64,000 nt of DNA. It comes from Mycobacterium pinniadriaticum (lineage in GTDB: Bacteria > Actinomycetota > Actinomycetes > Mycobacteriales > Mycobacteriaceae). Below the pieces are notes generated by a model. The model saw only the letters and a list, made by a program, of their open reading frames with translations, was not told the origin of the DNA and did no database searches. The DNA is taken from contig NZ_JAPJDO010000004.1 in NCBI RefSeq assembly GCF_026242045.1, positions 1-64,000 of the forward strand. Reading direction: 5' to 3'. Of the stretch, positions 51,519 to 59,685 are shown piece by piece (positions within the stretch are counted from its first letter, which is position 1; every line of letters starts with the position of its first letter). The position numbers were made by a program, and so were the translations under genes.

Positions 51519-52678
51519 GCTTGCGGGAACCTCCGGTCGGGAAACAGGCCCGCCGCGACACCATTGCGCAGTACTGCGGGGGCGCCGCCGGCCACGACGT
51601 TGGTGACGCAGTCGCGGTGGATGCGTTGGATCGGGAAATCGGTTGTCGGACCGTAGCCTCCGTGCAGCTCCATCGCCTTCAGCGTGATCTGCGGGCCGAC
51701 CGTGGCGCCGAAGAGCTTCGCCTGCGTCACTTCGGCGAGCTTCGGGAAGCGCCCTTCGATCGCCGATGCGGCGGCGCGGTAGGCGAGCAACCGCAGCGCT
51801 TCGATCTGGACCCACATATCGGCGAGGTTGTGATAGACCGACTGAAAATCGAGGATCGGCTTGCCGAATGCCTCCCGCCGTTGCGTGTAGGCAGCTGCCT
51901 CGTCGTATGCGGCCTGGCTGAACCCCAACCAGAAGCCGCAGTTGTGCAGGCGTTCAAGGTTGAACGCGGTCATCAGGCGGGCGAACTGCCCAGGTCCGAC
52001 GATCACATTCTCGGCGGGGACCCGGACGTCGGTGAGCACCATATCGCCGTGGTGAATGCCGCGGTCGCCGATGAACACCGGTCCGCGGCGGACCTCCACA
52101 CCCGGCATCGATGCCTCGACCACGACCGCGCCGATCCCCTTGGCCCCTGGCAGGTCGTCGAATCGGACGAAGGTCGCATTCAGGTCGTTGACATTGGATC
52201 CAGTCAGGAAGCTCTTGTGGCCGTTGAGAATAAAGGCGTCACCGTCGCGCACCGCCGTCGTGGTCAGATGCGTCAACGCAGAGCCGGCCTCGGGCTCGGT
52301 CAGGGCGATATTGCAGGCGCGCCTGCCTGCGACGATATCGTGCAGGTACTTCTCTTTCACTGTCTCGTCGCCGAGCAGGAACATCGACGGTCCGGGGCCG
52401 CTGGTGCAGAAGACCGGCTCCGGCGGAAGCCAGGACTTGGCGTGGCGGAACAATGCTTCGACGACGATGAGGTACTCGACGGCACCGCCGCCCTGGCCGC
52501 CGTACTCGGTGGGCATCGCGATCCCGAACAGGCCCTCGGCGCCGACCCGTTCGAAGATCTCGCGGTAGGGAGCCTCATCGGATTCGTCCCATCCGCGGGC
52601 TTCCTCGGCGAACGACTGGCCCAGCTTCTCGGCCCGAGCCTGAAGGTCCTGTTGTTGCGGTGTCAAACCGAAGTCCAT
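51515..52678 (-). CDS. Acyl-CoA dehydrogenase
   Basis: A 387-residue enzyme. The flavin loop is LTEPEAGSALTH (Ala-Leu replaces the usual Ser-Asp), followed by NGHKSFLTGS. The likely base is in FNLERLHNCGFWLG, the isovaleryl-type position. The C-terminus has RDCVTNVVAGGAPAVLRNGVA in place of the common GGTNEI motif, as in mycobacterial dehydrogenases for bulky substrates. It lies 2 bases after the acyl-CoA ligase stop. Confidence 0.9.
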   Translation of the reverse strand: MDFGLTPQQQDLQARAEKLGQSFAEEARGWDESDEAPYREIFERVGAEGLFGIAMPTEYGGQGGGAVEYLIVVEALFRHAKSWLPPEPVFCTSGPGPSMFLLGDETVKEKYLHDIVAGRRACNIALTEPEAGSALTHLTTTAVRDGDAFILNGHKSFLTGSNVNDLNATFVRFDDLPGAKGIGAVVVEASMPGVEVRRGPVFIGDRGIHHGDMVLTDVRVPAENVIVGPGQFARLMTAFNLERLHNCGFWLGFSQAAYDEAAAYTQRREAFGKPILDFQSVYHNLADMWVQIEALRLLAYRAAASAIEGRFPKLAEVTQAKLFGATVGPQITLKAMELHGGYGPTTDFPIQRIHRDCVTNVVAGGAPAVLRNGVAAGLFPDRRFPQA

Positions 52679-52680
52679 GG

Positions 52681-54255
52681 CTAGCGCCGCTCCTGTTTCG
52701 TGACGGTCAGGCTCAGCGCCTCGAAGTCAATGGTGTTACCGCCCAACCCGACATCTCGCAGCTTGTGCTTGAGCACCCTGCCGACCCCGTTACGGGGCAG
52801 GGCGTCGATGAACTCGATGTAGCGCGGGATCGCGAAGTAGGGCAACGAGGTCTTGAAGAACGCGAACAGCTCGGCGGGATCGATCGGTGAGCTGGCAACG
52901 ATGACAGCCTTGAGATCGTCTTCGCCCAGCTCCGACGGCACCGCGTGCACCGCGGATTCCGTGATCGACGGATGGTGGTCGATTGCCTGCTCGACCTCGA
53001 AACTCGAGATGTTCTCACCGCGCCTGCGCAGGCAGTCCTTCATCCGGTCGACGAAGGCTAAGGCGCCGCTGGGCAGGCGGCGGCCGAAATCGCCAGTGTG
53101 GTACCACAATCCGCGGAATGCCTGCACGGTGGCCTCGGGCTGCTCGAAGTAGCCGTCGAACATGGCGTGCGGCCGTAGCGGCCGGATGCAGATCTCGCCG
53201 GCGGCCTCACCCTCGAGAACGTTTCCCTCGTCATCGAGGAGGGCGACCTCCAGATCGGGCGCTGCGATCCCGCAGCCTCCTGCGTCGCGCCGATCCGACG
53301 ACAGCGGCGTCAGGGTGGTCGGCATGCACTCGGTCTGCCCGAAGACATCGACCCACGGATCGACGCCGAACCTCTCGCGGAAGATGGCCTGGGATTCCAG
53401 GGACAGTGGGGCGCACATGATCCGGCGAACCTGATGGTCGCGATCGTCGGCTGACGGCTCGGTGGCGAGGATCGCCGCTCCCATCGCGCCGACGGCGATC
53501 ATCACTGTCGCGCCGACCTCCTTGGCGCGGGGGAAGTAACCCCTCGCGCTGAAGGTGCCCTGCAAGTAGGCGGGTATGCCGAACAGGAGTGGCAGGGTAA
53601 CGGTGACCAACCGTGCGCCGGCATGGAACAGCGGGAGCCCGGCGAGCAGCACATCATCGGAGGTGATCTCGAGGGCGTCACCGATCAGCTGGGCGCTCCG
53701 GAAGTAGTACCCGTGGCTCGCCACGCATCCCTTCGGCAAGCCGGTGGTGCCGGAGGTGTAGAGGATCGACATGGTGTCGCTCGGGGTGAGTGCGACGGCC
53801 GGCGCCGCCTCGGTGCACTCACGGATCGAGGCGTAGGGCACCTCGTCGCCGATTGCGTCATCGAGGATGACGACCGTTTGCAGCTCGGGTAGCTGGTCGC
53901 GGACCGGGGCGAGCGCGTCACGTCCCGACGCATCGGTGACCAATACCCGGGATCGCGACTGTCGCAGCTGGTGCAGGAGGAAGTCACCTTTGAGGTATGC
54001 GTTCAGGGGCACCTGCGCGGCACCGGTTTTCGCCACGCCGTAGAACAGCTCGAGCAGTTCGGTCCGGTTGGGGGAAAGCGTTGCGACACGCTCGCCGGGA
54101 CCGATGCCGAGCGCGGCCAGGCCGGCGGCCACCTGGTCGGAGCGCGCATCCATCTGGGCGTAGGTGTACACCGTGTCGTCCATGGCGCAGCAGACGTTGT
54201 CGGGGGTGGCAGCGGCCCGGGCCCGGAGCAGGTCTGGAATTACGTGACTGGTCAT
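52681..54255 (-). CDS. Acyl-CoA synthetase (AMP-forming), A10 lysine replaced
   Basis: A 524-residue ANL-superfamily ligase from ATG 54255. The P-loop-like motif YTSGTTGLPKG is at 166-176, FGQTECMP is the A5 motif, and WYHTGDFGRR and DRMKDCLRRRGENIS are A7/A8. In the A10 motif (RNGVGRVLKHKL) the catalytic Lys of the usual GK is Arg493. That Lys serves adenylate formation, so activity may be altered, or the downstream Lys may take over. It would activate the acid for the two dehydrogenases that follow. A TGAG-type site overlaps its start. Confidence 0.9.
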   Translation of the reverse strand: MTSHVIPDLLRARAAATPDNVCCAMDDTVYTYAQMDARSDQVAAGLAALGIGPGERVATLSPNRTELLELFYGVAKTGAAQVPLNAYLKGDFLLHQLRQSRSRVLVTDASGRDALAPVRDQLPELQTVVILDDAIGDEVPYASIRECTEAAPAVALTPSDTMSILYTSGTTGLPKGCVASHGYYFRSAQLIGDALEITSDDVLLAGLPLFHAGARLVTVTLPLLFGIPAYLQGTFSARGYFPRAKEVGATVMIAVGAMGAAILATEPSADDRDHQVRRIMCAPLSLESQAIFRERFGVDPWVDVFGQTECMPTTLTPLSSDRRDAGGCGIAAPDLEVALLDDEGNVLEGEAAGEICIRPLRPHAMFDGYFEQPEATVQAFRGLWYHTGDFGRRLPSGALAFVDRMKDCLRRRGENISSFEVEQAIDHHPSITESAVHAVPSELGEDDLKAVIVASSPIDPAELFAFFKTSLPYFAIPRYIEFIDALPRNGVGRVLKHKLRDVGLGGNTIDFEALSLTVTKQERR

Positions 54256-54259
54256 CTCA
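54243..54259. promoter_or_regulatory. Half-conserved TGAGAC-type site at the ligase start
   Basis: On the minus strand it reads TGAGAT-GACCA-GTCACG preceded by TATTTT, overlapping ATG 54255. The left half and flank match the window-wide motif and the right half is weak. It could mark an internal promoter in the 12-gene run. Confidence 0.35.
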
Positions 54260-54312
54260 AAAATAACTATAGCGTCGGTCGGAGGGTTGCGAAAGAGTGT
54301 GCTGAACAATCG

Positions 54313-55071
54313 TTAACGGCCGTTCGGCTGTAGGGCGTACGTGCCGTCCGCAGTGGTGTCACCCGTCAATGTTGCACGTTCTCGCAGCACGGCAGCTCGG
54401 ATTACAAAGGTATTGATCAGGAAGAACAGCCCGAACATCACCGCGGGTATCCACAGGCCCAGCACACCGTTCCACGCGAACGGCCCGCCGTGGAAGAAGA
54501 AGAGCATCTGGTCGGGGATCGTGATCAGCGCGATCCAGCCCATCGCATAGCCCGACCAGCGGGGAAACACCGGATTCGGGCTCTTGTCGCAGAGTGACGC
54601 GACCATGATCGAGAGCGGCATGGCCAGATAGATGGACACGCCCCCGATGAACTGCAGCCAGGCTGTGTCGTTTACCAGGTAGAGCAGGTCGGCGCTGCGG
54701 TCCGGTCGGTAAGCGGCGGTGAGCCACCACATGGGTGGGTAGAAACTCAACACCATGTTGCCGGCCCCACCCAGCAGGAACGTGTACGTCAGTACGCCGG
54801 CGCCGCCTTCGATTCGGGCGATCATCTGTGCGATCACCGCGACGAACGGGAACAGCATCAGCGCACTGAACATCACGATGATCATTCCGACGCGGATCCG
54901 CATCGTGTCCTCGGCGAAGAGGCGGGCGACCTGTTCAGGCCCGGCCGACGGTGCTATCGGGGGGAGGAGGCCGGCAACAATGCCCCAACCGCCGAAGATC
55001 AACAGCGTGTAGATGACACCGCACCAGGCGCCGAACAACTGAATGCGGGATTTCGCGATCGTGCCCATCAT
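54313..55071 (-). CDS. Six-helix membrane protein, family member J
   Basis: A 252-residue member. Landmarks: LLPPIAPSAGPEQ, QMIARIEGGAG, WWLTAAYRPDRSADL, NDTAWLQF, PRWSGYAMGW, and GPFAWNGVLGLW. It has 57 bases to the ligase gene downstream and 46 bases from member K upstream, all on the same strand. The start ATG 55071 is preceded by GGAGG. Confidence 0.82.
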   Translation of the reverse strand: MMGTIAKSRIQLFGAWCGVIYTLLIFGGWGIVAGLLPPIAPSAGPEQVARLFAEDTMRIRVGMIIVMFSALMLFPFVAVIAQMIARIEGGAGVLTYTFLLGGAGNMVLSFYPPMWWLTAAYRPDRSADLLYLVNDTAWLQFIGGVSIYLAMPLSIMVASLCDKSPNPVFPRWSGYAMGWIALITIPDQMLFFFHGGPFAWNGVLGLWIPAVMFGLFFLINTFVIRAAVLRERATLTGDTTADGTYALQPNGR

Positions 55072-55117
55072 GACTGACCTCCTGTGTCACACAGCGACGA
55101 ACGTTCGATCGATGTCA

Positions 55118-55882
55118 TTACCCGACAACAGCTCTGGCACCAGTTGGCTCGTAGGAAACGGTGCCGGAATCGGCCTTGGACTGTTCGCGCTCATCGTCAC
55201 CGATCGCGCGCAGGAGGAGAACGATCATCACGACGAACCAGCAGAAATACACACTCAGCGGTACCCACCAGGCGAATACCCCGTTCCACGCCAGTGGCCC
55301 GGTCTTGAAGAACGGGATCACCGCGGCGGGCACCCAGATCAGCGATACCCAGATGTTGAAGTAACCCGCCCAGCGGGGAAACACCGGGTTGGCCCTCTTG
55401 TCGAGCAGGATGGCCAACCCGAGCGCGGCCACCTGGACGCAGGCCGAGGAGATGATGCCCAGGAACATCAGCCAGGACATGTCGTTGAGCATCTGGACGA
55501 TGTAGGGCGGCCATTCGTGCAACCGGTAGAGCGCGGTCTGCCAGATGGCGAAGGGCAGCAGGAACTCGACGCACAACAGGCCGCCGGAGACCAACTGGGT
55601 CTCGGCCAGCACCGAGCGAACCCCTTCCATCCGGCGGATCTGCGCGGCTATCACGGCGCAGAACGGCACCAGCAGCGCGCACATGAACACACTGATGACC
55701 AGGCCGAGCCGGATCAGGTTGGTGTTCTGGCTGAACTGCGCCACCAGTTCCTCTCCGGACATCGTCGGCCTTGGCGGCGGGATGAACCGGCACAGGAAGG
55801 TGAAGGCGGCGGCCCAGGTGAAGATCATCACCGGCCCGCACCAGACACAGATCTTCTGGGCGGTGATGTTCATGTTGCGCAT
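55118..55882 (-). CDS. Six-helix membrane protein, family member K
   Basis: A 254-residue member from ATG 55882 (AGAGGA upstream; ATG 55873 is possible). Landmarks: FIPPPRPTMSGEE, QIRRMEGVRS, WQTALYRLHEWPP, NDMSWLMF, PRWAGYFNIW, and GPLAWNGVFAWW. It follows the CrtI-like oxidoreductase by 23 bases, matching the arrangement at 27474-29852, where a CrtI-like gene is next to member D. Confidence 0.82.
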   Translation of the reverse strand: MRNMNITAQKICVWCGPVMIFTWAAAFTFLCRFIPPPRPTMSGEELVAQFSQNTNLIRLGLVISVFMCALLVPFCAVIAAQIRRMEGVRSVLAETQLVSGGLLCVEFLLPFAIWQTALYRLHEWPPYIVQMLNDMSWLMFLGIISSACVQVAALGLAILLDKRANPVFPRWAGYFNIWVSLIWVPAAVIPFFKTGPLAWNGVFAWWVPLSVYFCWFVVMIVLLLRAIGDDEREQSKADSGTVSYEPTGARAVVG

Positions 55883-55905
55883 GGTGGTGGTCCTCTCGGG
55901 AAGAT

Positions 55906-57477
55906 CTATGATTCGTCGGCGATCGCGGTCTGCGCGGCGAGCCGGCCACACCACCCGTTCACGGTGCCGCCGGGGTGGGATCCGGCGCCGGCCAGGTACA
56001 GGCCGGGGACCGGGGTGGCGTACCCGCCGAGCTCGCGGGCGGGGCGGTTGGTGCCCAGCCGCAGCGGTGTCATGTCGACATGGAAGTAGCAGCCCTTGGG
56101 TGTGCTGAATCGGTCCTCGAAGTCCTTGGGGGTGTGCACGACTCGCCCGATCTCGGCATCGAGACCCGACAGGAATCGTTCCGCGGATTTCACGATGGTC
56201 TGGGTGTAGAGGTCCTTGTTGGCATCCCAGCCGCCGATGGGATCGGCAGGGACATTGGAATGCAGATACAGGACGTCTTGGCCAGCCGGGGCGATCGTCG
56301 GGTCGCTGGCCGAGAGCACGGCCATGTAGACCGGCGGCGTCTCGACGATCTCACCGCGTTTGGTGGTCAACAGGTGTGAGTAGTGCTCTTCGAGGGTGCC
56401 GGTCATCAGAGTGGTGCGCCGGACGTCGAATCCGTCGCGCCGTTTGGCCGCGGCCTTGGGATAGTCGATCCGACCACCGATGGCGAAGTCGATCTTGAAT
56501 GCCGCGACGTTGACGCCGTTGGCCGGGATCATGGCCACTTTGTTGGTGAGTCGTTGATCCAGGGTGCCTTCCGGGAGCAACGTGGACAGCGTGACCTGTG
56601 GTGCGCAGCTGGCCAGTACGCCATGGCGGGCGCGCAGCTCGGTACCGTCGGCCAGCCGGACGCCGGCTGCCCGGCCGCCGGACACCGTGATCTGCTGTAC
56701 GCCTGCGCCGAGCCGGATCTCGCCGCCGTGCGCGGCGATCTTGCCGGCGAAGGCGTTCATCAATCCGGTCATCCCACCCTGGGGACGGAGGACGCCCTGC
56801 TTGCGGTGGGTGGCGTGGTATCCCATCAGATACACACCGGTGCCCTCCAGGTCGGCGGGCCCGAGCATCGACGTCCAGTACGCCCACAGGCCGCGCATGG
56901 CGTCGCTTTCGAACGTCTCGGAGATCATCTCGAAGACGGACAGGACGAGCATCTTCGACAGCAGGGCACGCGATTTGCGGTCGGGCAGGAGCCGGACGGC
57001 CAGTTTGGCCAGATCAGCCTTGGTCAACGTCGGATGGCGGACGACCAGCTTCTCGACCAGGTCCATGATCAGGTCGAGCGTGGGACGGATTTCGGCGTAG
57101 GTCTTGGCGTCCTTGGGGCTGAAGTACCGGATATCGGACAACGCCCGGTCGAAATCCCGGAACAGCAGCAGCGTGTCGCCATCTTCGTTGATCCACCCGT
57201 ACGGGGCATCCAGCGGGATCGGTTGGTAACCGAACTTTTTCAGGCCCAGCTCCTCGGTCAACGGTGTCTGAGCCATCAGCATGTCGTCCATCGCGCCCAC
57301 CGACAGCAGGTGGTTGGGAGCTTCCGGCACCCAGGCACGGCTGGCGGAGAGTCCGCCGAGGAACGGCAGCTGGTCGACCACCACGACCGAGCGTCCGGAC
57401 TCGCCAAGCGTGCACGCCGCTGACAGGCCGTTGTGCCCCGCGCCGACGACGATGTAGTCGAAGGTGTTGTTGGTCAT
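55906..57477 (-). CDS. CrtI/PYROXD2-like FAD oxidoreductase, second copy
   Basis: A 523-residue paralogue of the protein at 27474. The FAD motif GAGHNG is at 12-17, followed by DQLPFLGGLSAS, and the C-terminal motif is LAGAGSHPGGTVNGW. The two copies also share HLLSVGAMDDM/HILSLGAMDDM, PYGWI and RKTALMTGT/RRTTLMTGT. It overlaps the upstream membrane gene by 4 bases. A phytoene-desaturase-like enzyme beside acyl-CoA genes points to saturation or desaturation of an isoprenoid or similar chain. Confidence 0.88.
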   Translation of the reverse strand: MTNNTFDYIVVGAGHNGLSAACTLGESGRSVVVVDQLPFLGGLSASRAWVPEAPNHLLSVGAMDDMLMAQTPLTEELGLKKFGYQPIPLDAPYGWINEDGDTLLLFRDFDRALSDIRYFSPKDAKTYAEIRPTLDLIMDLVEKLVVRHPTLTKADLAKLAVRLLPDRKSRALLSKMLVLSVFEMISETFESDAMRGLWAYWTSMLGPADLEGTGVYLMGYHATHRKQGVLRPQGGMTGLMNAFAGKIAAHGGEIRLGAGVQQITVSGGRAAGVRLADGTELRARHGVLASCAPQVTLSTLLPEGTLDQRLTNKVAMIPANGVNVAAFKIDFAIGGRIDYPKAAAKRRDGFDVRRTTLMTGTLEEHYSHLLTTKRGEIVETPPVYMAVLSASDPTIAPAGQDVLYLHSNVPADPIGGWDANKDLYTQTIVKSAERFLSGLDAEIGRVVHTPKDFEDRFSTPKGCYFHVDMTPLRLGTNRPARELGGYATPVPGLYLAGAGSHPGGTVNGWCGRLAAQTAIADES

Positions 57478-58289
57478 CGTGATTTCACCATTTCGTCAGC
57501 TGTTGCGGTGTGTTCGGCTGGGGGGATCAGACGCAGCTGTCCGGTCCCGATCCGGATCAGGACGTCGATGCCGATCGCCCCGAGAACGAGGCTCACGGCC
57601 GCGGCGATCATCCGCACCGCGGAGGGGGCGTCGGTGTTGGTGACCGCGAAGTACGGCATCGCCAGCACCCAGGACGACATGTAGGTCACGAACGGGACGA
57701 GGACCACCAGCAGCTGGCGGGCGCCGGTGAAGAACCAGTCCAACCGGGTCAGTACGACGGCTCCGAACAGCGAACCGAGACTGTTGATCACCAACCAGCT
57801 GATCGGGAAACCGGCGATCATGAAGGGCTGGTTTCCGTAGTAGACGTACAGCCCCGAGCCCAGCATCGGGATTTCGAGCAGCACGTTCAGCACGCCGAAG
57901 ACGCCGATCCCGGTCCACATCGTTCGGCGGGTCGCCCCGGCGCGGAAGGCCTTGGCCATCAGATACGACAGCCCGCCGAAGAACACGACGTAGGCCAGGA
58001 TCACCCAAACGGGCACGCCCCGGCCGAACGCCGTATAGCCGATCCAGCCGTCCAGCGGGAAGTAACAGTGCCCGAGCACGTCTACGGTCGCCTCGTTGAA
58101 CGAGCAGACCAATCCTCCAATCAGGGTCAGCGCGAAGATGGGCCGCCCGGTGAGGTACCACTCGCGCGCGGCTGCGGCGACAAAGACGGCGACCACGATC
58201 GTGAGAATGACGGTGATCACGGTTTGGGCCGTTGCCGGTGTGGTCATCTCCCACGGTGGTTCAGCAAGGGCCACAAGCGTTCTCGTCAT
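57474..58289 (-). CDS. Polytopic membrane protein with an AveC-like middle section
   Basis: A 271-residue protein with about seven predicted helices, from ATG 58289 (GAGAGGAAA upstream). The stretch NEATVDVLGHCYFP and the later LEIPMLGSGLYVYYG, FPISWLVINSL occur in the order and spacing of AveC-family motifs (compare LEGLLWLPMGIFAYQGG, FPIHEALTIG), but the NDKG...ERG loop is absent and the protein is 90 residues shorter. It may be a reduced or distant AveC relative. It overlaps the downstream CrtI-like gene by 4 bases. Confidence 0.72.
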   Translation of the reverse strand: MTRTLVALAEPPWEMTTPATAQTVITVILTIVVAVFVAAAAREWYLTGRPIFALTLIGGLVCSFNEATVDVLGHCYFPLDGWIGYTAFGRGVPVWVILAYVVFFGGLSYLMAKAFRAGATRRTMWTGIGVFGVLNVLLEIPMLGSGLYVYYGNQPFMIAGFPISWLVINSLGSLFGAVVLTRLDWFFTGARQLLVVLVPFVTYMSSWVLAMPYFAVTNTDAPSAVRMIAAAVSLVLGAIGIDVLIRIGTGQLRLIPPAEHTATADEMVKSR

Positions 58290-58311
58290 TGAATTTCCTC
58301 TCCGGTGAACG

Positions 58312-59685
58312 TCATGGCAGGGTGGCGGGTCGTCGGTTGGCGAACCGCGCCTTCAGGCGTGCGGCGGCCTCCTGCCCGCTGACCAGGGCTCCGTTGAGGC
58401 CGGGGATCCGGTCGAGATCGCTGGCGAACTGCACGCGGGCCTGGCGATCGACCTTCTTGCGGAAATCGGCGATGAGCTTGAACCGGCCCTTGTCGAGCAC
58501 CGGGACCGACTCCGGCCAGCGCATCAGCGCGTATTCCTCGAGCGTGCCGGGAAGCCCGCCGTAGTAGTAGGCGACGCGCTCGAGGGCATGGTCGAGCAGG
58601 TACTCGTCGTCCTTGTCGTCGGTGCGGTCGAGGTATGCCGGGGACAACAGCACGGAGATCAGTCCCTTGCCCGCGGGGGCGCGTCCGGGCGCCTTGTTGT
58701 GGTCGGCGATCACCGCGATCGTGTCCGGGTCGTCGTAGGGGGAGACCATCGAGAAGGTGCCGGGATCGTCGGGCCGCGCCGAGAAGCCCAGCGAGACATT
58801 GCCGAGGCGGTGGTAGCGCGCGGTCTCGTAGAGTCGGCGGTGGTTGTCGTCCATCTGCGGGTACATCGACACCGCCGGTGGCGCGGTGGTCGCGATGACG
58901 ACGGTGTCAAATGTCTCGGTGCGCTCGCCATCCGAGGACGGCGAAGAGTACGTCACGTCGACGGCACTGCCGGTGTCGGTCACATTGGTCACGGTGTGCT
59001 CGAGCCGGGTATCGACCAGGGTTGCGAGCTTGACGGGCAATCCGGCGACCCCTGAGGTGAGGTTGAACACCGACTTGACCAGCATGTTGCGCACCGTCCA
59101 ATGCAACAGCGCCACCGAGGTGTCGTGATCCTCGTGCACCCAGGTGCCACTGACCAGTGGTGCTGATATATAGCGTGCGAGTTCGGTGTTGAGTACCCGC
59201 TGGCTGTAGTCCAGTACCGTCTCGGTATCGATTTCCGCGAGGCCGTCGTAGGTGTCGTAGCCCAGCGACGCCCGGTGCTTGAAGACGTCGGCGAACAGCC
59301 GCAGGGCCCTGATCTTGGCCGGCCACGAGATCACCTGGGTCGAGATGCTCGACCTGATGGGCTTGGCCAGGTCGAGGTAGTGCTGCTTACCTTGCCGCGG
59401 CATGCCGAACATGACCGGCGTCTCGACGAACTCGTCGGTGAGCTCCACCTCGTGGATCATCGCGACGGCTTCGCGGTAGGTGCCGAGATAGACCGCGGTG
59501 CCCAGGTCCATCACGAAGTCGCCCTTGCGGACGGTCCAGATTCGGCCGCCCACGCGGTCGCGGGATTCGAACACGGTGACCGCGAAGCCGGCTTTGTGCA
59601 GTTCGTACGCGGCGGCCATACCGGCCATGCCGCCGCCGATCACGGCGGCGGTGCTGTGGGGGAGCGGACCGGGATCCGAGGTCAT
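58312..59685 (-). CDS. FAD amine-oxidase/protoporphyrinogen-oxidase-like protein, second copy
   Basis: A 457-residue flavoprotein. The FAD motif GGGMAG is at 17-22, followed by ESRDRVGGRIW, and the C-terminal region has LNGALVSGQEAAARL. It is related to the enzyme at 46333, as seen in AVIADHNKAPGRAPAGKGL versus IFMQHNKSPDRAPVGHSL. ATG 59685 overlaps the stop of AveC-family protein 4 (ATGA), so the two are coupled in translation. Confidence 0.86.
   Translation of the reverse strand: MTSDPGPLPHSTAAVIGGGMAGMAAAYELHKAGFAVTVFESRDRVGGRIWTVRKGDFVMDLGTAVYLGTYREAVAMIHEVELTDEFVETPVMFGMPRQGKQHYLDLAKPIRSSISTQVISWPAKIRALRLFADVFKHRASLGYDTYDGLAEIDTETVLDYSQRVLNTELARYISAPLVSGTWVHEDHDTSVALLHWTVRNMLVKSVFNLTSGVAGLPVKLATLVDTRLEHTVTNVTDTGSAVDVTYSSPSSDGERTETFDTVVIATTAPPAVSMYPQMDDNHRRLYETARYHRLGNVSLGFSARPDDPGTFSMVSPYDDPDTIAVIADHNKAPGRAPAGKGLISVLLSPAYLDRTDDKDDEYLLDHALERVAYYYGGLPGTLEEYALMRWPESVPVLDKGRFKLIADFRKKVDRQARVQFASDLDRIPGLNGALVSGQEAAARLKARFANRRPATLP

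Noticed and set aside
56383..57423. 346-codon plus-strand frame opposite the CrtI-like gene
   Set aside because: The FAD motifs are on the minus strand, and the frame is a GC-driven shadow.
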